DNA from: Seohaeicola_A nanhaiensis
GTDB lineage: Bacteria > Pseudomonadota > Alphaproteobacteria > Rhodobacterales > Rhodobacteraceae
Reading direction: 5' to 3'
DNA: 64,000 bases
Assembly: GCF_042654245.1 (NCBI RefSeq)
Contig: NZ_JBHSGI010000009.1
Location: forward strand, 310,001 to 374,000
The notes beneath the pieces were generated by a model that was not told the origin of the DNA, searched no databases, and saw nothing but the letters and a program-made list of their open reading frames with translations. Of the stretch, positions 51,849-60,820 are shown piece after piece; positions within the stretch are counted from its first letter, which is position 1; each line of letters opens with the position of its first letter. The translations under genes were made by a program, and so were the position numbers.

Positions 51849-54134
51849 CTATTGCGCGACGCAATCGGCGTAGTAGCGCATCACGCCGTTCTCGTCGGCT
51901 TCGTGGACAAGACCGTGGATATCGATTTCGAAGCCGGGGCATTCCTTTTCGAAGACCCGGTTGAATTTCAGGTATTCGACGATGCGGGCATTGAACACCT
52001 CACCCGGGATCAGGAGCGGGATGCCCGGCGGATAGGGGGTAATGAGCGCCGTGGTGATGCGCCCTTCGAGCTGGTCGATCGGAACCCGCTCGGTCGTGCG
52101 GCGGGCGATGTGGGCATAGGCATCGGAGGGTTTCATCGCCGGGGTGACCTCGCTGAGATACATCTCGGTCGATAGCTTCGCGACGTCGTATTTGGCATAC
52201 ATGCTGTGCACGTGCTGGCAGAGATCGTAGAGACCCATCGCCTCGTAGCGGGGGTGCTTCTGGCAGAACTCGGGCATAGAGCGCCACATCGGGGCGTTCT
52301 TGTCGTAGTCGTCCTTGAACTGCTGGAGCGCGGTCAGCAGCGTGTTCCAGCGGCCTTTGGTGATACCGATGGTGAACATGATGAAGAAGGAATAGAGGCC
52401 GGTCTTTTCGACCACCACGCCGTGTTCGGTAAGATATTTGGTGACGATCGAGGCGGGAATGCCGGCCTCCTGGAAGAATCCGTCCATGTTGAGGCCGGGG
52501 GTGATGATCGTCGCCTTGATCGGGTCGAGCATGTTGAAGCCCGGCGCCATGTCGCCGAAGCCATGCCAGCTGTCTTCGCCGTCACGCTGCACGCCCTCGC
52601 TGTCGGTGCGGCGCAGCACCCAGTCCTTGGCGCGGCCGATGCCTTCGTCTTCCAGTTCGTCCGGGCCCCAGACGCGGAACCACCAGTCGTTGCCGTATTC
52701 CTCGTCGACCTTGCGCATGGCGCGGCGGAAGTCGAGCGCCTCCATGATGCTTTCCTCGACCAGCGCGGTGCCGCCCGGCGGCTCCATCATCGCCGCCGCC
52801 ACGTCACAGGACGCGATGATGCTGTATTGCGGCGAGGTGGAGGTGTGCATCAGGTAGGCTTCGTTGAAGAGGTGCCTGTCGAGCTTGGTCTCGTCGCTGT
52901 CCTGCACCAGGATGTGGCTTGCCTGGCTGATCCCGGCGAGCAGCTTGTGGATCGACTGGGTGGCATAGGTGACGGAGTGTTTCGTCCGGTCCCGCTTCTT
53001 CCCCATCGCGTGATAGGTGCCGTAGAACGGGTGGAAGGCGGCGTGGGGCAGCCAGGCCTCATCGAAGTGCAGGTTGTCGACATAGCCGTCGAGCAGGCCC
53101 TTGATGGTCTCGGTGTTGTAGAGCACGCCGTCATAGGTGGACTGCGTCAGCGTCATGATGCGCGGCTTGACCGTCTCGGGGTCGACACCTTCGAGCAGGG
53201 GGTTGGCGCGGATCTTTTCCTTGATGCTTTCGGGCGAGAATTCGGAATGCTGGATCGGCCCGATGATACCGTAGTGGTTGCGGGTCGGTTTCAGGAACAC
53301 CGGGATCGCGCCGATCATGATGATCGAGTGCAGGATCGACTTGTGGCAGTTGCGGTCCACCACCACCACGTCGCCCGGCGCGACAGCATGGTGCCAGACC
53401 ATCTTGTTCGAGGTCGAGGTGCCGTTGGTCACGAAGAAGCAGTGGTCCGCGTTGAAGATCCGCGCGGCATTGCGCTCGGACGCGCCGATGGCGCCGTTGT
53501 GGTCGAGCAGCTGGCCCAGCTCTTCCACGGAATTGCAGACGTCGGCGCGCAGCATGTTCTCGCCGTAGAACTGGTGGTACATCTGTCCGATGGGCGATTT
53601 CAGGAAGGCCACGCCGCCGGAATGGCCCGGACAGTGCCAGGAATAGGATCCGTCCTCGGCATAGTCGAGCAGGGCCTTGAAGAAGGGCGGCTGGATCCCT
53701 TCGAGGTAGCTTTTCGCCTCGCGGATGATGTGCTTGGCGACGAATTCCGGCGTATCCTCGAACATGTGGATGAAGCCGTGCAGTTCGCGCAGGATGTCGT
53801 TGGGCAGATGGCGCGCGGTCTTTGTCTCGCCATAGACATAGATGGGCACGTCGGCGTTTTTCCAGCGCACCTCCTCGATGAACTTGCGCAGGTTCAGGAC
53901 CGCGGGGTCGAGGTCGGGGCCGGGGCTGAATTCCTCGTCGTCGATCGAGAGCACGAAGGCCGCGGCGCGGCTTTGCTGCTGCGCGAACTGGGACAGGTCG
54001 CCATAGCTGGTGACGCCCAGCACTTCGAATCCTTCCTCCTCGATGGCCTGCGCCATCGCGCGGATGCCCGAGCCGGAGGAGTTCTCCGACCGGAAGTCTT
54101 CGTCGATAATGACGATGGGGAAGCGAAACTTCAT
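51849..54134 (-). CDS. Orn/Lys/Arg decarboxylase, fold-type I biodegradative type
   Basis: 761 residues with all three domains: N-terminal response-regulator-like wing (IVIIDEDFRSENSSGSG), PLP core with SWHCPGHSGGVAFLKSPIG, TNGTSTSNKM, FDEAWLPHAAFHP and the PLP Lys in ATQSIHKLLAGISQAS, and the C-terminal domain (PYPPGIPLLIPGE). Family members decarboxylate arginine, lysine or ornithine for acid resistance or polyamine synthesis; length and SIHKLLAG fit arginine/lysine types. No antiporter gene is adjacent, so a polyamine or catabolic role is as likely as acid resistance. Confidence 0.93.
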   Translation of the reverse strand: MKFRFPIVIIDEDFRSENSSGSGIRAMAQAIEEEGFEVLGVTSYGDLSQFAQQQSRAAAFVLSIDDEEFSPGPDLDPAVLNLRKFIEEVRWKNADVPIYVYGETKTARHLPNDILRELHGFIHMFEDTPEFVAKHIIREAKSYLEGIQPPFFKALLDYAEDGSYSWHCPGHSGGVAFLKSPIGQMYHQFYGENMLRADVCNSVEELGQLLDHNGAIGASERNAARIFNADHCFFVTNGTSTSNKMVWHHAVAPGDVVVVDRNCHKSILHSIIMIGAIPVFLKPTRNHYGIIGPIQHSEFSPESIKEKIRANPLLEGVDPETVKPRIMTLTQSTYDGVLYNTETIKGLLDGYVDNLHFDEAWLPHAAFHPFYGTYHAMGKKRDRTKHSVTYATQSIHKLLAGISQASHILVQDSDETKLDRHLFNEAYLMHTSTSPQYSIIASCDVAAAMMEPPGGTALVEESIMEALDFRRAMRKVDEEYGNDWWFRVWGPDELEDEGIGRAKDWVLRRTDSEGVQRDGEDSWHGFGDMAPGFNMLDPIKATIITPGLNMDGFFQEAGIPASIVTKYLTEHGVVVEKTGLYSFFIMFTIGITKGRWNTLLTALQQFKDDYDKNAPMWRSMPEFCQKHPRYEAMGLYDLCQHVHSMYAKYDVAKLSTEMYLSEVTPAMKPSDAYAHIARRTTERVPIDQLEGRITTALITPYPPGIPLLIPGEVFNARIVEYLKFNRVFEKECPGFEIDIHGLVHEADENGVMRYYADCVAQ

Positions 54135-54277
54135 CAGGCTCTCCTATCGGGAAAAGCGGCGCACAACCTGCCGCGAGGGGGAACCGGCCGAGTCGCCTGC
54201 CGCGGCCAATTGGGTTCCGGAATCATGCATGTATGTTTCTGGTTGATCATGTCCAGTCAATACCTGCATCGGCATTC

Positions 54278-56134
54278 TCAGTTGGCGGATGCCAATGCGT
54301 CGGACGGGCGCGGGCTGATGCGCAGGGCCCTCAGCGCGTTGAGGATGACGGCGACGTCGATGGCTTCCTGCAAGAGCGCGCCCTGCACCGGTGTCAGATA
54401 GCCGAAGGCGGCCGCGAGCATGCCGAGAACGGACAGTCCGATCCCGGCGAAGACGCTTTCCAGGGCGATGCGGCGCGAGCGGCGGGCGATCTCGATTCCG
54501 GTGGCCAGGCGGTCGACCCGGTCGATCAGCAGCACCACATCCGCCGCCTCGGCCGAAGCGGCCGCACCGCGCGCGCCCATTGCGACACCGACATCGGCTG
54601 CGGCCAGGGCCGGCGCGTCGTTCACGCCGTCGCCGACCATCATCACCGGGGCCTTGTCGCGCTCGGTCCGGACCAACTGGACCTTTTCGTCCGGCGAGAG
54701 TCCCGCGCAGACCTCGTCAAGCCCGAGACCGGCGGTAATGTGGCGGGCTACGTCCATGCGGTCGCCTGTCGCCAGAAGAATGCGCGCCACGCCTTCCTCG
54801 CGCAGGCGGACGAGCATCTGTGCGGCGTCTTCGCGCAGGGGGTCGGCCATCACGAGGTGGCCTGCCATCTGCCCGTCGACCGCCATTGCGACGAGGACAG
54901 ATCCCGGCCGGATGTTTTCCGGATCGCGGGCGGGGTGCCCGATCTTTCCGGCAACGAAGGCATGGCCTCCGACGACGACGGGTCGGCCGTCGATGGTACC
55001 GCTGACGCCTTCGCCGGGAAATTCCGCAGCGTTCGTCGGCAGGGTAAGGGGCAAACCGCGTGCCTTGGCCGCGGCAACAACAGCCTGCGCGACGGGATGC
55101 TTGGACGCCTGGTCCAGCGAGGCCGCCAGGCGGAGGATGTCGTCCTGCGGCAGGTCGCCGTGACTGAGGATTGTGACGATCTGGGGCCGGCCGTCGGTCA
55201 GGGTGCCGGTCTTGTCGAGCACCAGCGTGCGGATGCGGCCCATGGCCTCGAGCGGGCGGGCACCCTTGACGAGCACGCCGAAATGGGCCGCCCGCGACAG
55301 CCCGGCCACCAGCGCGACGGGTACGGCCAGGATCAGGGGGCAGGGCGTGGCGACAACCAGGACCGCAACGGCGCGGATGGGATCGCCGGTGACCAGCCAG
55401 GCGGCCAGCGCGATCAGGACTGTCACGGCCAGAAAGCCGAGTGACCATTGGTCGGCTAGGCGAGACATCGGCGCCTTGGAGCGCTGCGCGGCTTCGACCA
55501 GACGGACGATGCCGGCATAGGTGCTGTCGCTGGCCGGGCGGGTCGCGACGAGATCGAAGGGACCGGCGGCGTTGGTCGACCCGCTCAGCGCGTCCTGTCC
55601 CCGCGCTGTCCGCACGGGCAGGGATTCCCCGGTCAGCGCGGACGTGTCGAGGAAGGCCACGTCGGAGGCCACCGTACCGTCGACCGGAACCACATCGCCC
55701 TGCCGGATCAGCAGGCGGTCACCCGGGGCGATGGCGTCGAGAGTCACCTCCTCGAGGTGGTCATCGCGGTGCCGGGTCGCCGTGCGGGGCACATGCGACA
55801 GCAGGTTGCGCATCTCGCGGCGCGCGCGCCCTTCGGCGAAGCTTTCGAGGAAAGTGCCGCCGCAATACATCAGCGCAACCACGGCCGCCGCGAGGGTCTC
55901 GCCGAAGGCCAGAGCCGCGCTCATCGACAGGGCCGCCACGATGTCGAGACCGATTTCCCGGCGCGCCAGGCCGCGCAGAATTTCGACGACGAGGCCCGCA
56001 AGCGCGGGAAGGACGCCGGCGGTCCAGGCAATTTTCGCGGCCTCTGTCAGGCCGGACAGATGCAAACCGAGGCCGAGCACCAGACCCGTCAGCGCGATCA
56101 GGAGCAGCGCGGTTTTCGTGCGGTCGGACGTCAC
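54278..56134 (-). CDS. Heavy-metal P-type ATPase without N-terminal metal domain, TPC motif
   Basis: 618 residues, about eight membrane segments. Actuator TGES, ion-path motif VATPCPLILAVP (263-266 TPCP), phosphorylation DKTGTLTDG (Asp307), SKHPVAQAV, GDGVNDAPAL. There is no HMA domain. The last helix reads LLQEAIDVAVILNALRAL. TPC instead of CPC/SPC places it in a less-characterised P1B class. GTG start at 56134 with GGAGAGG upstream; the longer frame is unconserved. Likely exports a divalent metal; which one is unknown. Confidence 0.88.
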   Translation of the reverse strand: MTSDRTKTALLLIALTGLVLGLGLHLSGLTEAAKIAWTAGVLPALAGLVVEILRGLARREIGLDIVAALSMSAALAFGETLAAAVVALMYCGGTFLESFAEGRARREMRNLLSHVPRTATRHRDDHLEEVTLDAIAPGDRLLIRQGDVVPVDGTVASDVAFLDTSALTGESLPVRTARGQDALSGSTNAAGPFDLVATRPASDSTYAGIVRLVEAAQRSKAPMSRLADQWSLGFLAVTVLIALAAWLVTGDPIRAVAVLVVATPCPLILAVPVALVAGLSRAAHFGVLVKGARPLEAMGRIRTLVLDKTGTLTDGRPQIVTILSHGDLPQDDILRLAASLDQASKHPVAQAVVAAAKARGLPLTLPTNAAEFPGEGVSGTIDGRPVVVGGHAFVAGKIGHPARDPENIRPGSVLVAMAVDGQMAGHLVMADPLREDAAQMLVRLREEGVARILLATGDRMDVARHITAGLGLDEVCAGLSPDEKVQLVRTERDKAPVMMVGDGVNDAPALAAADVGVAMGARGAAASAEAADVVLLIDRVDRLATGIEIARRSRRIALESVFAGIGLSVLGMLAAAFGYLTPVQGALLQEAIDVAVILNALRALRISPRPSDALASAN

Positions 56135-56276
56135 GCGATCCTCTCCATACTGTCCTCCGGGTCGTGCCTGGTCGCAGGCTGACAGTGCGTCGGGATGAAG
56201 ACGCCGGGCAAGAGCTGTTTCTCGCGCGCCCTTGCGAGAGCGCTGCCCCGGCGGATGGAGCCCTGTCTTACAAACG

Positions 56277-56299
56277 AAAAAGGCGCCCAAGGGCGCCTT
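56277..56299 (-). terminator. Intrinsic terminator after tRNA-Pro
   Basis: Minus strand: AGGCGCCC, 2-nt loop, GGGCGCCT, then TTTT; directly after the tRNA 3' end. It separates the tRNA from the ATPase gene. Confidence 0.85.
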
Positions 56300-56306
56300 T
56301 GTTCAT

Positions 56307-56383
56307 TGGTCGGAGTGAGAGGATTCGAACCTCCGGCCCCTGCCTCCCGAAGACAGTGCTCTACCAGGCTGAGCTACACTCCG
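56307..56383 (-). tRNA. tRNA-Pro (anticodon CGG)
   Basis: 77 nt including CCA. Acceptor CGGAGTG/CACTCCG, D-arm GCTC...GAGC, anticodon stem CTGTC/GGCAG with loop TTCGGGA, T-arm GGAGG-TTCGAAT-CCTCT. Has its own terminator. Lies about 1 kb inside the right edge of the proposed inversion. Confidence 0.95.
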
Positions 56384-56438
56384 ACCGTGAGGGGCGACCT
56401 ACAGCGATAAATGCGCTTTGGCAAGGGGCTGCGACGCG

Positions 56439-57392
56439 TCAGCGTTTCCGTCCTAGGAGGCGGATGGCAAGGCTGACGCGGGGGATGCCGGGGGTGGCGG
56501 AACGGCTTCGGGTTTCCAGCACGGGCGTCGTGCGCGAGGCGCCGGCGCGGGTTTCGCGGAAAACGATGTAGAGGCCCGAGGCGATGATGAGAGAAACGCC
56601 GATCATCGTCGCCAGACCCGGCCAATCGTCAAAGATCAGCCAGCCATAGAAGACGGCCCAGATGATCTGGGAATACTGCATCGGCGCGACAAGCGCGGCT
56701 TCGGCGCGCTTGTAGGCCATGATCATGAACAGCATTCCGGCGAAGGCCAGCACCGAGACGGTGGCCATCATCGCGAAATGCATGCCCTCCATCGGGCGAT
56801 AGACGGCGGGCATGGTCGCGCCCATCACGACGAATGTCGCCATCGTGGGATAGAGCAGCATGGTCACGTTGCGTTCATCCCGGCCGATCTTGCGCATGAT
56901 GACCGCCCCGAGGGCAGAGCAGGTGGCGCCGACAAGCGCCGCAAGATGACCGAGCGTCAGAGAGGATTCACCGGGGCGCAGAACGATGACGACGCCGGCC
57001 AGGCCGACGAGCACCGCGATTCCCCGGTGCACGCGAATGCGTTCGCCCAGCAGGGGAATCGAGAGGAGCGTCACCAGGATCGGCATGGAAAACAGGATGG
57101 CGTAGGTATCGGCCAGGGGCAGGGCCGAAAAGGCGTAGAAGGAGGCGGCCGAGGCGATCATGATGACCAGCATCCGGACGGCCATCCACCAGGGATGAAC
57201 AGGGCGCAGTGTGGCGGGTTCGGTGTCGCGGATCAGCATCAGCGACGTCAGGGGAAAGGCGAAGAGCACCGAGAAGAAGACAATCTGGAACGGCGAATAA
57301 AGTCCGCCCAGCAGCTTGATCAGCACGTCGTGCAGTGCGTAGACCCCGAAGCCGATCAGGGCGAACAGGATGCCTTGGGTCTGCTGGGACAT
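56439..57392 (-). CDS. EamA/DMT-superfamily transporter
   Basis: 317 residues, ten predicted membrane helices in two EamA repeats (first LFALIGFGVYALHDVLIKLLGG; second with GHLAALVGATCSALGAVIMRKIG and EAALVAPMQYSQIIWAVFYGWLIFDDWP). Predicted metabolite exporter such as RhaT/YdcZ-like; substrate unknown. Ends in a basic tail. Lies between tRNA-Pro and fabA on the same strand as fabA; in the usual order fabB would follow fabA here. Confidence 0.9.
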   Translation of the reverse strand: MSQQTQGILFALIGFGVYALHDVLIKLLGGLYSPFQIVFFSVLFAFPLTSLMLIRDTEPATLRPVHPWWMAVRMLVIMIASAASFYAFSALPLADTYAILFSMPILVTLLSIPLLGERIRVHRGIAVLVGLAGVVIVLRPGESSLTLGHLAALVGATCSALGAVIMRKIGRDERNVTMLLYPTMATFVVMGATMPAVYRPMEGMHFAMMATVSVLAFAGMLFMIMAYKRAEAALVAPMQYSQIIWAVFYGWLIFDDWPGLATMIGVSLIIASGLYIVFRETRAGASRTTPVLETRSRSATPGIPRVSLAIRLLGRKR

Positions 57393-57479
57393 GCAACGCG
57401 CCTTCGGTTCGGGCCGGTCGGACCTCCTTTGCCCGCGTGGCGCCGGATGTTCAAGGCAGGCTGTGACGCATCGGAGGCG

Positions 57480-57989
57480 TCAGTTCTCGCTGAGCGCGAC
57501 TTTCATGTCCTTGACCTGATAGATGACTTCGCCATCGGCCTCGACGCGGCCATCGGCGACTCCCATCGTCAGCCGGCGTGTCTGGATCGCCTTGGTGAAG
57601 TCGACATGGTAGGTCAGCATCTTGCGGTCGGGTCGAACCATGCCGGTCAGCTTCACCTCGCCGACGCCCAGAGCATAGCCGCGCCCTTGCCAGCCGCGCC
57701 AGCCCAGGTTGAAACCGGTCAGTTGCCACAGCCCGTCGAGCCCGAGGCAGCCGGGCATGATCGGATTGCCGGGAAAATGACAGGCGAAGAACCAGAGGTC
57801 GGGGGTGATGTCGAACTCGGCGACGACGTGACCCTTGCCATGCGCCCCGCCGTCCCCGCTGATCTCGGTGATCCGGTCCATCATCAGCATCGGCGGCTCG
57901 GGAAGCTGCGCATTGCCCGGCCCGAACAATTCGCCGCGGGCGCATTTGAGCAGATCTTCCTTGTCGAAGCTGCTGGGGTACTGGGCCAT
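57480..57989 (-). CDS. fabA: 3-hydroxydecanoyl-ACP dehydratase/isomerase
   Basis: 169 residues, full FabA. Active-site His in FFACHFPGNPIMPGCLGLDGLWQL with the Asp/Cys-rich loop typical of FabA (not FabZ). Makes cis-3-decenoyl-ACP, the entry to unsaturated fatty acids, which FabB then elongates. Start 57989 (MAQYPSSF). Divergent from irr, as in related genomes, but the fabB-fabI genes normally following are 53 kb away at 2849-4873. Confidence 0.96.
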   Translation of the reverse strand: MAQYPSSFDKEDLLKCARGELFGPGNAQLPEPPMLMMDRITEISGDGGAHGKGHVVAEFDITPDLWFFACHFPGNPIMPGCLGLDGLWQLTGFNLGWRGWQGRGYALGVGEVKLTGMVRPDRKMLTYHVDFTKAIQTRRLTMGVADGRVEADGEVIYQVKDMKVALSEN

Positions 57990-58115
57990 GTGCGCGCGTC
58001 TCCTGCCTAAGATCATCTCGGTTGTCCGTCGATCTAGCACCCGCCGGACCCGTCCTGCAAGGCCGGGGCGTCGCACCGGAACGGGGTAGGCGAAGTCGTT
58101 GCGAATGAATATCAA

Positions 58116-58145
58116 TTGAATTCCGGGCCTCTCCGACCCTATATT
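58116..58145 (+). promoter_or_regulatory. Sigma70-like promoter for irr
   Basis: TTGAAT (58116-58121), 18-nt spacer, TATATT (58140-58145). Start would be near 58152, 24 nt before the irr ATG. The AT-rich stretch just upstream (GAATATCAATTGAATTC, 58105-58122) is an imperfect palindrome that could bind Irr, Fur/Mur or RirA-type regulators. Confidence 0.5.
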
Positions 58146-58175
58146 GACCGTCAAGGAAGCTGCGAGAGCCAAGGC

Positions 58176-58592
58176 ATGATGCCCAGACCAAGCAAGTTCG
58201 CCACCGACTGGCTGAGTACGGCCGGCCTGCGCCCGACGCGGCAGCGGCTGGCCTTGGCCGAGCTGTTGGTCGGTGACGGGCAGCATCGGCATGTCACCGC
58301 CGAGAGCCTGTTCGAGTCTGCGCGTGCGCGCCGCGCGCCGGTCTCGCTGGCGACGGTCTATAACACCCTGCGCGCCTTCTGCGAGGCGGGGCTGCTGCAG
58401 GAAGTGACGGTCGACGGCAACCGAAGCTATTTCGACACCAATACCCGGCAGCATCCGCATTTCTACTGGGAAGACGACGGGCGGCTCACGGACGCCCCGT
58501 CGGATCAGCTGGTCATCGCGCGGGTGCCGGATGCGCCTGAGGGTGCCGAAATCGCCTCGGTCGACGTGGTGATCCGCCTGCGCCGGGTCTGA
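58176..58592 (+). CDS. irr: Irr, iron response regulator of the Fur family
   Basis: 138 residues. HTH GLRPTRQRLALAELLVGDGQHRHVTAESLFESA and ATVYNTLRAFCEAGLLQEV, then a dimer domain with NTRQHPHFYWEDDGRL, the H-x-H segment used by Irr for haem/metal sensing. The N-terminal haem motif of Bradyrhizobium Irr is absent, as in Rhodobacteraceae. Divergent from fabA (186-nt gap with the promoter at 58116). Regulates iron and haem genes in the family. Confidence 0.9.
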   Translation: MMPRPSKFATDWLSTAGLRPTRQRLALAELLVGDGQHRHVTAESLFESARARRAPVSLATVYNTLRAFCEAGLLQEVTVDGNRSYFDTNTRQHPHFYWEDDGRLTDAPSDQLVIARVPDAPEGAEIASVDVVIRLRRV

Positions 58593-58598
58593 GCGCGC

Positions 58599-59858
58599 TC
58601 AGACCCCGTACCGCTCGGCGGTGATGCCTTCGAGCGAAATATCCGGCACGTTTCCAAGCACGACATCGGCCACCGCCCGGCCGGAGCCGCAGGCCATCGT
58701 CCAGCCAAGCGTTCCATGCCCCGTGTTGAGGAAGAGGTTGGGGTATTTCGACGGGCCGAGCACGGGTGTTCCGTCCGGCGTCATCGGGCGCAGGCCGGTC
58801 CAGCCTTCGGCCTTTGACACGTCGCCGCCTTGCGGGAACAGGTCCGAAATGACGTATCGGACGGTATCCGTGGCATGCGGCCCGAGCCGGCCGGAGTAGC
58901 CGGCGATCTCGGCCGTTCCGGCCACGCGGATGCGGTCGCCCAGCCGGGTGATGGCCACCTTGTGCGTCTCGTCCATGATGGTCGATTGTGGGGCCATCGC
59001 GTCATCCGTCACGGGCAGCGTCACCGAGTATCCCTTGACCGGATAGACCGGGAGACGGATGCCGATGGGGTTGAGGACGCGCGGGCCGAAGCTGCCCAGG
59101 GCGCAGACATAGGCATCGCCCGTGATGCGACCGGCAATCTCGGTGTCGATGCCGACGACCTTGTTATTCTCGACCGCGATGGCCCGGATAGACTGGCCAT
59201 ACTGGAACTCGACCCCCATCTCGGCGCATTTCTCGGCCAGCGCGACTGTGAACATCCGGCAGTCGCCTGTGCGGTCGGCGGTCAGCCGCAGGCCACCGAC
59301 GAACTTGTCGCGCACGGCCGCCAGCGCGGGTTCGGCGGCGATGCAGCCGTCGCGGTCGAGCACCTCGTAGGGCGAGTCGTATTCGGCCAGGATCTCCTGG
59401 TCGGCCTTCGAGCCCTTGAGCTGCTTTTCGGTGCGGAACAGCTGAAGTGTGCCCTGAGCGCGGCCGTCGTATTCGATACCGGTTTCGGCGATCAAATCCG
59501 GCATCACGTCGCGCGAATAGTTCGAGATACGCACCATGCGGGACTTGTTGACCCGATAGCTGTCGTCGTTGCAGTTCTTCAGCATCTGCCAGCCCCAGAC
59601 CCACATGGTCGGGCTTATAAGGGGCCAGATGAAGAGCGGCCGGCGTTTCATGAACAGCCATTTCACCGCCTTCATCGGAATGCCGGGCGCGGCCCAGGGG
59701 GACGTCATGCCATAGGATAGCTCGCCCGCGTTGGCATAGCTGGTTTCCAGGCCGGGACCGAGCTGCCGATCCAGGACAGTGACCTCGGCACCCTGGCGGG
59801 CGAGGTAATAGGCTGTGGTGACGCCGATCACACCGGCGCCCATGACGACAACCTTCAT
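58599..59858 (-). CDS. dadA: D-amino acid dehydrogenase
   Basis: 419 residues. FAD-binding GAGVIGVTTAYYLARQGAEVTVLDR, the DadA signature LETSYANAGELSYGMTSPWAAPGIPMKAVKWLF and C-terminal TGHGTLGWTMACGSGRAVADVV. Membrane-associated flavoenzyme oxidising D-alanine and other D-amino acids to 2-oxoacids, feeding quinone. Start 59858 (MKVVVMGAG) has GGGAG upstream. dadX racemase is not adjacent. Convergent with irr, divergent from a dioxygenase gene. Confidence 0.93.
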   Translation of the reverse strand: MKVVVMGAGVIGVTTAYYLARQGAEVTVLDRQLGPGLETSYANAGELSYGMTSPWAAPGIPMKAVKWLFMKRRPLFIWPLISPTMWVWGWQMLKNCNDDSYRVNKSRMVRISNYSRDVMPDLIAETGIEYDGRAQGTLQLFRTEKQLKGSKADQEILAEYDSPYEVLDRDGCIAAEPALAAVRDKFVGGLRLTADRTGDCRMFTVALAEKCAEMGVEFQYGQSIRAIAVENNKVVGIDTEIAGRITGDAYVCALGSFGPRVLNPIGIRLPVYPVKGYSVTLPVTDDAMAPQSTIMDETHKVAITRLGDRIRVAGTAEIAGYSGRLGPHATDTVRYVISDLFPQGGDVSKAEGWTGLRPMTPDGTPVLGPSKYPNLFLNTGHGTLGWTMACGSGRAVADVVLGNVPDISLEGITAERYGV

Positions 59859-60010
59859 GCGGCTGCTCCCTCGTTCAGGTTTGCGCCCAGCATGGCTCGC
59901 CGGGCCGCGCAACTCAAGTCAGGCTGCGGTAAATCCCGGTTATCGGACGATTTTCAAAGGACGATAAGTTCGTTACTGAGGCAGAAGCGCCGCCGGAACG
60001 GGACAGACCC

Positions 60011-60808
60011 ATGCCACACCCTCTCGTAACCTCCGAAGACATTGCCACCTACCAGCGCGATGGCGTTGTGCTGATCAGGGGACTGTTTGCCGATCACGTC
60101 GAGGCGCTGCGCGAGGGCATCGCGCAGAACATGGCCGAGCCGGGACCCTATGCGTCGGAAAACAAGCGGGAGGGCGAGAGCGGCCGGTTCTTTGACGATT
60201 ATTGCAACTGGGAGCGCATTCCCGCCTTTGCCCGGGTGATCCGCGAGTCGCCCGCCACTGAGGTGGCGGCCGACCTCATGCAGTCGCAACGGGTGCAGAT
60301 GTTTCATGACCATGTGCTGGTGAAGGAGCCGGGCACGTCCATGGCGACGCCCTGGCATCAGGATAGCCCCTATTACTTTGTGAGCGGCCGCCAGACCGTG
60401 AGCTTCTGGTCGCCGCTCGATCCGGTGCGCGAGGCGACGCTGCGCTGCGTTGCCGGATCGCACCGCTGGGAAAAGGAGGTGCTTCCGACGCGCTGGGCGG
60501 CGGCAACGCCGTTCTTCGAGGGAATCGAGGATTATATGCCGGTGCCCGACCCCGAGGCAGAAGGGATGACCATCGTGGAATACGCGATGGAGCCGGGGGA
60601 CGCGGTGGCGTTCGATTTCCGCACCCTGCATGGCGCGCGCGGCAATACTTCGCCCAACCGGCGGCGGGCTTTTTCTCTGCGGCTTGTCGGAGATGACGCG
60701 CGCTATGTCGAGCGTCCGGGGCGGACGTCTCCGCCCTATCCCGGGCATGGGATGGAACCGGGCCAGCGGCTGCGCGAGGACTGGTTTCCCGTTCTGCTCG
60801 ACCGCTGA
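60011..60808 (+). CDS. Phytanoyl-CoA dioxygenase (PhyH) family Fe(II)/2-oxoglutarate oxygenase
   Basis: 265 residues, double-stranded beta-helix. Iron triad His-x-Asp in PWHQDSPYY with the distal His in RTLHGARGN; 2-oxoglutarate-binding Arg in RRRAFSLRLVGDD. N-terminal ATYQRDGVVLIRGLF is typical of the family. Substrate may be a small N- or O-compound rather than phytanoyl-CoA. Divergent from dadA with a 150-nt shared promoter region, so a role with D-amino acids or N-methyl compounds is possible. Confidence 0.87.
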   Translation: MPHPLVTSEDIATYQRDGVVLIRGLFADHVEALREGIAQNMAEPGPYASENKREGESGRFFDDYCNWERIPAFARVIRESPATEVAADLMQSQRVQMFHDHVLVKEPGTSMATPWHQDSPYYFVSGRQTVSFWSPLDPVREATLRCVAGSHRWEKEVLPTRWAAATPFFEGIEDYMPVPDPEAEGMTIVEYAMEPGDAVAFDFRTLHGARGNTSPNRRRAFSLRLVGDDARYVERPGRTSPPYPGHGMEPGQRLREDWFPVLLDR

Positions 60809-60820
60809 CCCGTCCGGTCT

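Noticed and set aside
58081..58175. Iron control element before irr
   Set aside because: No clear TTTAGAA...TTCTAAA match; only an imperfect AT-rich palindrome is seen.
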